From positions 1 through 49,349 of the forward strand of contig NZ_JAUYSS010000039.1 of the NCBI RefSeq assembly GCF_030695525.1: a stretch of DNA of 49,349 nt. Reading direction: 5' to 3'. A program made the translations under genes and the position numbers. The stretch's first letter is position 1. Every line of letters starts with the position of its first letter. Below the pieces are notes generated by a model, which saw only the letters and a program-made list of their open reading frames with translations, had not been told where the DNA came from and ran no database searches. Below, one piece after another: positions 43,547-49,349 of this stretch. This stretch comes from Daejeonella sp. (GTDB taxonomy: Bacteria; Bacteroidota; Bacteroidia; Sphingobacteriales; Sphingobacteriaceae).

Positions 43547-44500
43547 ATGTCTCAAGAAAACGAACATGTACAATGTCTGATCATCGGATCAGGCCCCGCA
43601 GGTTATACTGCTGCCATTTATGCAGCCCGTGCTGATCTGAAACCGGTTATGTATACCGGAATGGTTCCGGGAGGGCAATTGACCCAAACCACCGATGTAG
43701 AAAACTTCCCCGGTTATCCGGATGGAATTATGGGTCCTGAGATGATGGAAGATTTCAGAAAGCAGGCAGAGCGTTTTGGTACCCAGGTACGCTTTGGACA
43801 TGTTAGCAAAGTTGATTTTTCGTCTACACCGCATAAGGTAATAATTGATGAGGAAAAGACAGTTACTGCCGACACGGTAATTATTGCAACCGGGGCGAGT
43901 GCAAAATGGCTTGGATTGGAAAGTGAGCAAAAATATAACGGGTTTGGCGTTTCAGCCTGTGCAGTATGCGATGGCTTCTTTTTTAAGGGACAGGATGTGG
44001 CAATAGTAGGGGCAGGTGATACTGCAGCTGAAGAGGCGACTTATCTGGCCAAGCTTTGTAAAAAGGTACACATGCTGGTTAGAAGGGATGAATTCAGAGC
44101 TTCTAAGGCGATGCAAAACAGGGTATTAAACACACCGAATATAGAGATCCATTACAATACAGATACCGAAGAAATTCTGGGTGACGGTAAAAATGTGACC
44201 GGGGTAAAGGTGAAAAATAACCTGACAAATGAAACTAAAGTCCTGGATATAACAGGATTCTTTGTTGCCATTGGCCATAATCCGAATACAGAGATATTCA
44301 AGGGAATTCTGGATATGGATGAAACCGGATACCTGATCACGCAAGCCGATAGTACAAAAACCAATATTCCGGGTGTTTTCGCTTGTGGCGATGCTCAGGA
44401 TAAGTTATGGAGGCAGGCTGTAACCGCAGCAGGAACAGGCTGTATGGCAGCACTGGAAGCAGAAAGATACCTCGCTGCCGCTGAACATGGTAGTCATTGA
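43547..44500 (+). CDS. trxB: Thioredoxin-disulfide reductase
   Basis: A 317-residue FAD/NADPH flavoprotein that reduces thioredoxin. The FAD motif IIGSGPAGYTAAIYAARA (13-30), GGQLTQTTDVENFPGYPDG, redox-active CAVC (C138 and C141) followed by DGFFF, NADPH-binding VAIVGAGDTAAEEATYLA and the C-terminal FAD motif GVFACGDAQDKLWRQAVTAA are all present. Length and motif order are typical of the low-molecular-weight bacterial enzyme. It has its own promoter and terminator, so it is a single-gene unit. Confidence 0.97.
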   Translation: MSQENEHVQCLIIGSGPAGYTAAIYAARADLKPVMYTGMVPGGQLTQTTDVENFPGYPDGIMGPEMMEDFRKQAERFGTQVRFGHVSKVDFSSTPHKVIIDEEKTVTADTVIIATGASAKWLGLESEQKYNGFGVSACAVCDGFFFKGQDVAIVGAGDTAAEEATYLAKLCKKVHMLVRRDEFRASKAMQNRVLNTPNIEIHYNTDTEEILGDGKNVTGVKVKNNLTNETKVLDITGFFVAIGHNPNTEIFKGILDMDETGYLITQADSTKTNIPGVFACGDAQDKLWRQAVTAAGTGCMAALEAERYLAAAEHGSH

Positions 44501-44521
44501 TTGCCAGATAAATAAAATTTT

Positions 44522-44546
44522 AAAGCTTCCCTTATGTGGAAGCTTT
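44522..44546 (+). terminator. Rho-independent terminator of trxB
   Basis: A 9-bp stem AAAGCTTCC/GGAAGCTTT with loop CTTATGT, followed by an uninterrupted T-tract, 21 bp after the trxB stop. Confidence 0.9.
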
Positions 44547-44687
44547 TTTTTTGCTTAGGGGATGCTTAAATGCATCTTTCAGACAATGAATTTATTGTTC
44601 TTTCTACTTGTGAAATGGGTATATTTAATTATTAATTTGAGATAAGCATTTAATTGCTATTTAAACTAAAATTGTCAATTTCCGGAT

Positions 44688-45326
44688 ATGAATTTTCTAA
44701 AAATCATGACTGCCCTATGTTTAACGGCTTTATTGTTCTCCTGCGGAGCTGAAGAGGAAAAGCAGGTAATGCCTGTGAAGGAGGAAGGAAAGAAGATTCC
44801 TGAGCCATTTCGTTTTCACAAAGCAATAGAAGTAAAACCAGGCCTGACCCTCGATATTGTAAGCTGGGGCAGGGGATCTGATTCCCTTGGAGGCTATCTC
44901 ATTTTAAGATCTGATTCCACTCATTTAAGTTATCGCTCTGTTTCAGGAGAATTGAAAGGTAAGGTGGTAGATACCTGGAATATGGATCTTGATACCGATG
45001 GGAATCCGGAGGTATACATACAATCGGCAGGAGAAGGAAAGGAAAATTATCTTAATATGTATATCTTTGAATTTGGTGAGAGTGGCTCCAGCCAGCAAAT
45101 CCGCTTTCCTGATCTGAATTCCTCCTTAAAAGAGGGTTATCGCGGGAATGATTCATTATATATCAGGGATGGGAAGTTATTCCGTGAATTCCCTATTTAT
45201 CTTAGTCAGGATTCTGCATCATCTGTTAAACCTAAATACAGGAAACTGGAGTATACTTTAAAAAACAATGGCTTTCAGTTTAAAGAAATTAAGGAAGAAA
45301 CAGAAGTGGAAGCAAAAAAACTATAA
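44688..45326 (+). CDS. Putative lipoprotein of unknown function
   Basis: A 212-residue exported lipoprotein. The N-terminus MNFLKIMTALCLTALLFSCG has a lipobox with Cys19, followed by a charged linker (AEEEKQVMPVKEEGKK). The rest is mixed alpha/beta with VKPGLTLDIVSWGRGSDSLG, WNMDLDTDGNPEVYIQSAGE and a repetitive charged end. The DLDTDGNPEVYI segment looks like a calcium-binding-like or VCBS/FG-GAP-type loop, but I recognise no named family. It converges with the membrane-protein gene at 45321, overlapping by 6 bp. Confidence 0.78.
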   Translation: MNFLKIMTALCLTALLFSCGAEEEKQVMPVKEEGKKIPEPFRFHKAIEVKPGLTLDIVSWGRGSDSLGGYLILRSDSTHLSYRSVSGELKGKVVDTWNMDLDTDGNPEVYIQSAGEGKENYLNMYIFEFGESGSSQQIRFPDLNSSLKEGYRGNDSLYIRDGKLFREFPIYLSQDSASSVKPKYRKLEYTLKNNGFQFKEIKEETEVEAKKL

Positions 45327-45923
45327 TTCAGTATCCTCGAACTGTTTATGGAGACGTTCCAGGTTTTGGATCATTTCTTCCAATTTTGCTTCTTCGCGTT
45401 TAATATAGATTCGCATTAAAACAAAATAACATAATGCGATCCAAAGGAAGGTTAACAAAATTCCCAGGACCGTGATCCATAAGGAAGTCATAAAGGAAAT
45501 CTCAATAAAATAGAGCATGAATCCTGCAGTAAAGAAAATGGAATATACTTTATACTTTCTGGTATTGAAAATATAACGGTCGTGTTTATATTTTTTGAGG
45601 TGATTAATATACGCTTCGGGTTTGTCCAGCAGTTTATCATAATTGATCCTGCGGTAATTGCTGATCATTGCAAGGATATAATAAATGCAGCAACAGATAA
45701 ATATGATCATTGCAAGATGGGTAGTCCACATTGTAAATGGGCTCGCTATCCAAACATAAATGAGTACGGCAGCGGCAATCCCCATGCCTAACATTTCGAT
45801 TAATAATTTACTTGCAAGACCATTCCTGGTCTTTCGTACATTTTTTAATACATCTTCGTGACTGACTTTCGGCAGTGCAACCTGGTCGTGCCAGATACTT
45901 TTCAGTGCTTCAAAATCTTTCAT
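45321..45923 (-). CDS. Membrane protein coupled to an ECF sigma factor (possible anti-sigma)
   Basis: A 200-residue protein with a cytoplasmic N-terminal stretch of about 40 residues (FEALKSIWHDQVALPKVSHE, then DVLKNVRKTRN), four predicted helices (about 42-60, 66-88, 124-143, 146-170) and a charged coiled-coil-like C-terminal tail (KREEAKLEEMIQNLERLHKQ). It overlaps the sigma-factor gene by 14 bp, so translation is tightly coupled. The arrangement, and the short cytoplasmic N-terminus, fit an anti-sigma factor, but no known zinc-binding or FecR-type anti-sigma domain is visible; the role is inferred from context. Confidence 0.75.
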   Translation of the reverse strand: MKDFEALKSIWHDQVALPKVSHEDVLKNVRKTRNGLASKLLIEMLGMGIAAAVLIYVWIASPFTMWTTHLAMIIFICCCIYYILAMISNYRRINYDKLLDKPEAYINHLKKYKHDRYIFNTRKYKVYSIFFTAGFMLYFIEISFMTSLWITVLGILLTFLWIALCYFVLMRIYIKREEAKLEEMIQNLERLHKQFEDTEL

Positions 45924-46404
45924 GTCTGTTATATAATTCAGTCAGTTTTTGTTTTATTCGATGAATTTTTACTCTCAAATTTCCTTCTGAGATACCGGAT
46001 ATTTCTGCGATTTCAGCATAGGGTAATTCGTCCAGCACCATCGTGATAATGATACGTTCATTTTCTTCGAGCTGGGCAATACATTTATAAAGGGTTGAAA
46101 TCTGCTCGTTCTTCTCTGAAATCTCCTCACCTTTTGTTTCAATGATGGTGTCGGTAAGCTCATCTTTTGCCTGCCGTTTTTCGACTCTCAGATAGGATAA
46201 GCAGGTATTGACAGCAATACGGTAAATCCAGGTAGATATTAAAGCCTGATTTCTGAATTTATCCAGGTTTTGCCAGACTTTCATGAAAGTCTCCTGCATC
46301 AGGTCGTTCGCGGTTTCATCATCCCCGGTATAACCATAACACAAATGGTAGATCTTTTTAGAATTGGCCTGGAAAATTTCCTTAAATTGCGCTTCCTTGC
46401 TCAA
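45910..46404 (-). CDS. ECF RNA polymerase sigma factor
   Basis: A 164-residue ECF sigma factor. Region 2 (about 10-80) reads IYHLCYGYTGDDETANDLMQ, TFMKVWQNLDKFRNQALIST and WIYRIAVNTCLSYLRVEKR; region 4 (about 105-160) reads IAQLEENERIIITMVLDELP followed by YAEIAEISGISEGNLRVKIH and RIKQKL. Complete and typical in size. It precedes, and overlaps by 14 bp, the membrane-protein gene, the usual order for a sigma/anti-sigma pair. The promoters it reads cannot be identified from this window. Confidence 0.93.
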   Translation of the reverse strand: MSKEAQFKEIFQANSKKIYHLCYGYTGDDETANDLMQETFMKVWQNLDKFRNQALISTWIYRIAVNTCLSYLRVEKRQAKDELTDTIIETKGEEISEKNEQISTLYKCIAQLEENERIIITMVLDELPYAEIAEISGISEGNLRVKIHRIKQKLTELYNRHERF

Positions 46405-46448
46405 AAGTAACTAGTTTAGGTATTTATGACTTTCTTATTTCCGGATTG

Positions 46449-46967
46449 TTACAAATACTGGCTTTTATTGACCCAGCGGGTTTGTTCTGAGGCCTTGATT
46501 ACGATAATTTCAAATTCTTTCTGATAATCAAACTGAAGGTCCTCATGCAGTTTTGGAATTAGCTTGATGATTTTATCAAATTGCCTTGTCAACAATCCCT
46601 GAAGTGGTTTATGACTTGTTTTAAGGTCTGCAAAATTTAAAAAATTTATGCAAAACCACAGTGCAAGTTCAGTTTCTACTTCCTTTGATCCGGTATATTT
46701 AGCATAGCGGTTAATCAGGCGCATAATTTTTCGCATACTTTTGGTGCTGTAATAATAATGCTTCTGCATGGTTTTAAAATCTTCAAGCAGGAAACTTTTT
46801 ACTGCCTCAGCATACTTGATAGGGTCTTCTGCATCAAAAAGGAGGTAGTTAAGTAATTCCTTGTTTTCCTTTTTGTATTTGGCCAGACGAAGACAGATAT
46901 CCGTTAATTCGTGTACAGAAAGCCCTGACAGCTCTTTTTTTAGATCACTTAGTTTCTCCGGCTTCAT
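46449..46967 (-). CDS. Small helical protein, DUF6155-like
   Basis: A 172-residue, almost entirely helical and very charged cytoplasmic protein. The N-terminal LKKELSGLSVHELTDICLRL and AKYKKENKELLNYLLF resemble my memory of the DUF6155 family; that match is tentative. A central YYYSTKSMRKIMRLINRYAK and a conserved-looking WFCINFLNF follow. No catalytic residues are evident. It lies upstream of the sigma-factor gene on the same strand (44-bp gap) and divergent from the symporter, so it may be in the sigma operon. Confidence 0.7.
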   Translation of the reverse strand: MKPEKLSDLKKELSGLSVHELTDICLRLAKYKKENKELLNYLLFDAEDPIKYAEAVKSFLLEDFKTMQKHYYYSTKSMRKIMRLINRYAKYTGSKEVETELALWFCINFLNFADLKTSHKPLQGLLTRQFDKIIKLIPKLHEDLQFDYQKEFEIIVIKASEQTRWVNKSQYL

Positions 46968-46980
46968 CTTATTGCTTGCA

Positions 46981-47011
46981 TTTGCGGGGTAAATCTAATT
47001 AATTACTTTTG
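46981..47011 (+). promoter_or_regulatory. Bacteroidota-type promoter of the DAACS symporter gene
   Basis: TTTG at 46981-46984, a 19-bp spacer, and TACTTTTG at 47004-47011, a full match to the TTTG-N19-TAnnTTTG pattern, 22 bp before the ATG. Confidence 0.75.
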
Positions 47012-47033
47012 TTCGATAAACTAACCAGCATTT

Positions 47034-48449
47034 ATGAAGTTTTCAAATCTCGGAATTATCGCTTTAATAGTGATTTCATTTTCTGCCTTGCTCACTTTTT
47101 TGGATCATTATAATCTATTGAATGTTCCAGAATTGGTACTGATGTTTTCCAGATGGTTGGCTATCGCCGGATTATTTTTATACGGATTTAAAAAGAAATC
47201 ACTCACTGCCTGGATTTTGATTTCAATGGTAGTTGGGGCAGAAATTGGCCATGATTTTCCTGAGGCAGGAATTAAATTACAGGTATTGAGCAAGGTCTTT
47301 TTAAAGATGATCAAGACTATAATTGCCCCATTGATTTTTGCCACCCTGGTATTCGGTATTGCCGGACATTCTGACCTGAAGCAGGTGGGTAGAATGGGAT
47401 GGAAATCAATTCTTTATTTTGAAGTGGTTACTACCATTGCCCTGTTTATCGGACTTGCAGCAATCAATATTTCTCAGGCTGGTATGGGAATTTCAATGCC
47501 AACAGGGGCTCAGGAAGAACTTGAAAAGGTGCCACCTCAAACATTGAATGATATAATTCTTCATGTTTTCCCTGAGAATATTGCAAAATCTATTGCTGAA
47601 GGTCAGGTTTTACAGATCGTGGTTTTCAGTATTATTTTTGGTATTGCACTTGCAATGGTTCGCGAAGATAAGCGTCAACCGATGCTCCGGGCTACAGAAA
47701 GCCTTTCGGAAGTAATGTTTAAATTCACAAATATAATCATGTATTTTGCGCCGATAGGGGTAGGAGCAGCTATTGCCTATACGGTAGGCCATATGGGACT
47801 TGGTATTCTGGTCAATCTGTTTCAGCTGCTGCTAACTTTGTATGTGGCTTTGCTTGTTTTTCTTCTTGGGATTTTGCTTCCGATAGCTTTAATTGTTGGT
47901 GTTCCAATCAAAAAATTCCTGCAGGCGATCGCCGAACCTGTCTCTATCGCCTTTGCAACGACCAGCTCTGAAGCAGCACTCCCAAGGGCTATGGAGGCAA
48001 TGGAACGTATTGGTGTTCCCCGTAAAATCGTCGCTTTTGTGATGCCCACCGGATACAGTTTTAATCTGGATGGGACAACCTTATATTTATCGCTTGCCGC
48101 TATCTTTGTCGCACAGGCAGCCGGAATGCCTTTGACCTTTGGTCAGCAATTGCTGATCGTTTTCACCCTGATGTTAACCAGTAAGGGGGTAGCAGGAGTA
48201 CCAAGGGCTTCCCTGGTTATATTATTGGGGACTGCTGCATCCTTTGGTATGCCGGTATGGCCCATTTTTATAATTCTGGGTATAGATGAACTGATGGATA
48301 TGGCCAGAACATCGGTCAATGTAATTGGGAATTGCCTGGCTACAGTAGTAATAGCTAAATGGGAGGGGGAATTTAATCCACCGGCTGAATTAAGTGCGCC
48401 GGATGAGAACCGGATCCATAATCTCGAAGATCAGGCAACAAAACATTAA
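47034..48449 (+). CDS. Dicarboxylate/amino acid:cation symporter (DAACS/GltP family)
   Basis: A 471-residue sodium/proton-coupled symporter with the GltPh-type fold. It has an extra two-helix start (residues 1-60), then VVGAEIGHDFPEAGIKLQVL, MIKTIIAPLIFATLVFGIAG, the HP1 serine-rich loop AFATTSSEAALPRAMEAMER, the TM7 motif TGYSFNLDGTTLYLSLAAIF (NMDGT-type), the HP2 tract LTSKGVAGVPRASLVILLG and TM8 DELMDMARTSVNVIGNCLAT. The Asp and Asn/Arg of TM8 point to glutamate, aspartate or C4-dicarboxylates as substrate. It has its own promoter; a membrane-anchored gene follows after 26 bp. Confidence 0.93.
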   Translation: MKFSNLGIIALIVISFSALLTFLDHYNLLNVPELVLMFSRWLAIAGLFLYGFKKKSLTAWILISMVVGAEIGHDFPEAGIKLQVLSKVFLKMIKTIIAPLIFATLVFGIAGHSDLKQVGRMGWKSILYFEVVTTIALFIGLAAINISQAGMGISMPTGAQEELEKVPPQTLNDIILHVFPENIAKSIAEGQVLQIVVFSIIFGIALAMVREDKRQPMLRATESLSEVMFKFTNIIMYFAPIGVGAAIAYTVGHMGLGILVNLFQLLLTLYVALLVFLLGILLPIALIVGVPIKKFLQAIAEPVSIAFATTSSEAALPRAMEAMERIGVPRKIVAFVMPTGYSFNLDGTTLYLSLAAIFVAQAAGMPLTFGQQLLIVFTLMLTSKGVAGVPRASLVILLGTAASFGMPVWPIFIILGIDELMDMARTSVNVIGNCLATVVIAKWEGEFNPPAELSAPDENRIHNLEDQATKH

Positions 48450-48475
48450 TGAAATAATTATTTAGTATCAAATTT

Positions 48476-48982
48476 ATGAGTGATAGAGGTAAAAAGATAT
48501 TTTTAGCGATTTGTATAATAACCCCATTTCTGTTATACACCGTTTATTATTATTCGATCATGGTGAAGAATGCCCCCTACAGGTTTTCTGATTTTGAATC
48601 CATTACGTTTAAATATGGGCTAGGAGATAGCCTGATCAATCAATACTATTCCAAAACAGGCGATTTTCAATATGTGAATCAGGATGATTCATTGGTTAAG
48701 ACAAACGTAAAAATGCGGAAAGATGATCTTTTATATCTGCATCGTAAAGCAGCAGAGTTGGGATTCTGGAACTTTCCAACAGAACTTAAAGGTGATGAAG
48801 AGACAGCTAAGGGAAGAAATTCCCCTGCTTATTATATTGAATTCAAGTATAAAGATAAGAGTAAGCATGTGGTGTATGACATCGGTTATAATGAGAAGCC
48901 TAAGCTGGCCAATGCGGCAAAGTCATTAATTACCGAGATTAGCAACATGATATCGGATGTCAGGGATAGGAATAAGGATTGA
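48476..48982 (+). CDS. Membrane-anchored hypothetical protein
   Basis: A 168-residue protein with one N-terminal helix (about 7-27, KIFLAICIITPFLLYTVYYY) and an extracytoplasmic domain of about 140 residues, with mixed alpha/beta pattern (FESITFKYGLGDSLINQYYS, NVKMRKDDLLYLHRKAAELG, SPAYYIEFKYKDKSKHVVYD). No family recognised. It follows the DAACS symporter by 26 bp and is likely co-transcribed. Confidence 0.78.
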   Translation: MSDRGKKIFLAICIITPFLLYTVYYYSIMVKNAPYRFSDFESITFKYGLGDSLINQYYSKTGDFQYVNQDDSLVKTNVKMRKDDLLYLHRKAAELGFWNFPTELKGDEETAKGRNSPAYYIEFKYKDKSKHVVYDIGYNEKPKLANAAKSLITEISNMISDVRDRNKD

Positions 48983-49058
48983 TCCATTGTTTTTAATATG
49001 GCAGCTAATCTTTCATGCAGTAGATTTAATAAATTTTCTTTTTAGAAAGCAAGGTCTG

Positions 49059-49349
49059 TTACTCTTCGGGCCCGGCAGTCCCGTGTTCTGCCGTAGTTTT
49101 TGCCCATAAATTTCTTTGTAACATTAAAATCTGCGTGGCAAAAAGATACAGCTGCCACCCGGGTTTATTTAAAATGGCAATTGGTCCTTTTGCCGGGCTG
49201 TCCGTCCCAATGAAATACAGCTCCATGTAAAATAAACCTTGCCGGAGGAAGTATCTTCCGGCTATCCGCCTGTGGTCGGTGATATCACCGACCAATGATA
49301 TGATCGTGCCTGGTACGGTGAGAACACCGACCAGAGGGGAACGCGTTTT
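49059..49349 (-). CDS. Partial open frame with hydrophobic/aromatic pattern, unclear coding
   Basis: On the minus strand a frame stays open from the window edge to the stop at 49059, at least 96 residues, and is cut by the window end so its start is unknown. It reads LVGVLTVPGTIISLVGDITD near the edge, then YFLRQGLFYMELYFIGTDSP, GWQLYLFATQILMLQ and a polar end. The repeated LVGV/LVGD words come from two copies of a palindromic DNA motif, which hints that the frame may be incidental to a repeat element. The local base composition looks more GC-rich than the rest of the window. I give low confidence that it is a real gene; the sequence past 49349 would decide. Confidence 0.3.
   Translation of the reverse strand, partial: KTRSPLVGVLTVPGTIISLVGDITDHRRIAGRYFLRQGLFYMELYFIGTDSPAKGPIAILNKPGWQLYLFATQILMLQRNLWAKTTAEHGTAGPEE
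49273..49333. repeat. Pair of GGTCGGTG...CACCGACC palindromes at the window end
   Basis: A perfect 22-bp palindrome (49273-49294) has GGTCGGTGAT/ATCACCGACC as its core halves. A second, degenerate copy (49311-49333) pairs TGGTACGGTG with CACCGACCA around AGAA. A further hairpin GCCGGAGGA/TCTTCCGGC lies at 49241-49262. These look like a dispersed element continuing past the window. Confidence 0.7.

Overview
The window comes from a Bacteroidota chromosome, most likely Sphingobacteriales (a Pedobacter-like relative). Pointers are the moderate AT bias, phylum-typical families (DUF2851, DUF5916, PSII-stability-like repeat proteins, the four-helix-bundle suffix protein, a long Rho with a Bacteroidota-type N-terminal insertion, single-chain PurL), promoter -7 elements of the form TAnnTTTG instead of TATAAT, and weak Shine-Dalgarno signals with several GTG/TTG starts. 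Genus is inference. Most of the window is ordinary housekeeping and envelope chromosome; no CRISPR array, prophage, plasmid origin or complete insertion sequence was seen.

Layout. 163-3443 (-): a LapA-like small membrane protein and a large secreted HExxH / beta-propeller / barrel protein, then an AT-rich gap. 4081-7215 (-): tgt, an LptG-type permease and an EamA transporter in one tight operon. 7372-9708 (+): GT2 glycosyltransferase, ECF sigma factor and rsmG, overlapping. 9800-10894 (+): dprA, convergent with an overlapping operon (-) of a PolX-like protein, a GT9 glycosyltransferase and a SixA phosphatase. 14123-15892 (-): sppA; 15980-16866 (+): folK and an Hpt protein; 16890-19265 (-): pssA and rho; 19505-22076 (+): pyrF, DUF2851 protein, PspC-like protein; 22130-23343 (-): CHRD lipoprotein and ankyrin protein; 23476-27803 (+): ftsK, a LolA-like carrier, a small protein and an MBL hydrolase.

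27804-30055 is the main accessory stretch: two tRNA-Leu genes (GAG, CAG) among short repeats, a radC-like gene without an intact N-terminus, a stretch with no clear gene, and a four-helix-bundle suffix-domain gene bracketed by an imperfect inverted repeat. It reads like an eroded tRNA-associated insertion site.

30056-49349: purL; a 140-bp tandem duplication; a DUF2147 protein and a BNR-type protein; an acyl-CoA carboxylase beta subunit and a secreted M19 dipeptidase; two tandem DUF5916 outer-membrane paralogues; trxB; a lipoprotein; an ECF sigma factor overlapping a membrane protein (possible anti-sigma role); a small helical protein; a DAACS symporter with a membrane-anchored partner; and, at the right edge, a partial open frame with strong palindromes.

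Most notable: the PolX homologue has lost polymerase catalytic residues but keeps all PHP metal ligands; Tgt lacks the zinc cysteines; and several families of short dispersed repeats sit at gene ends.
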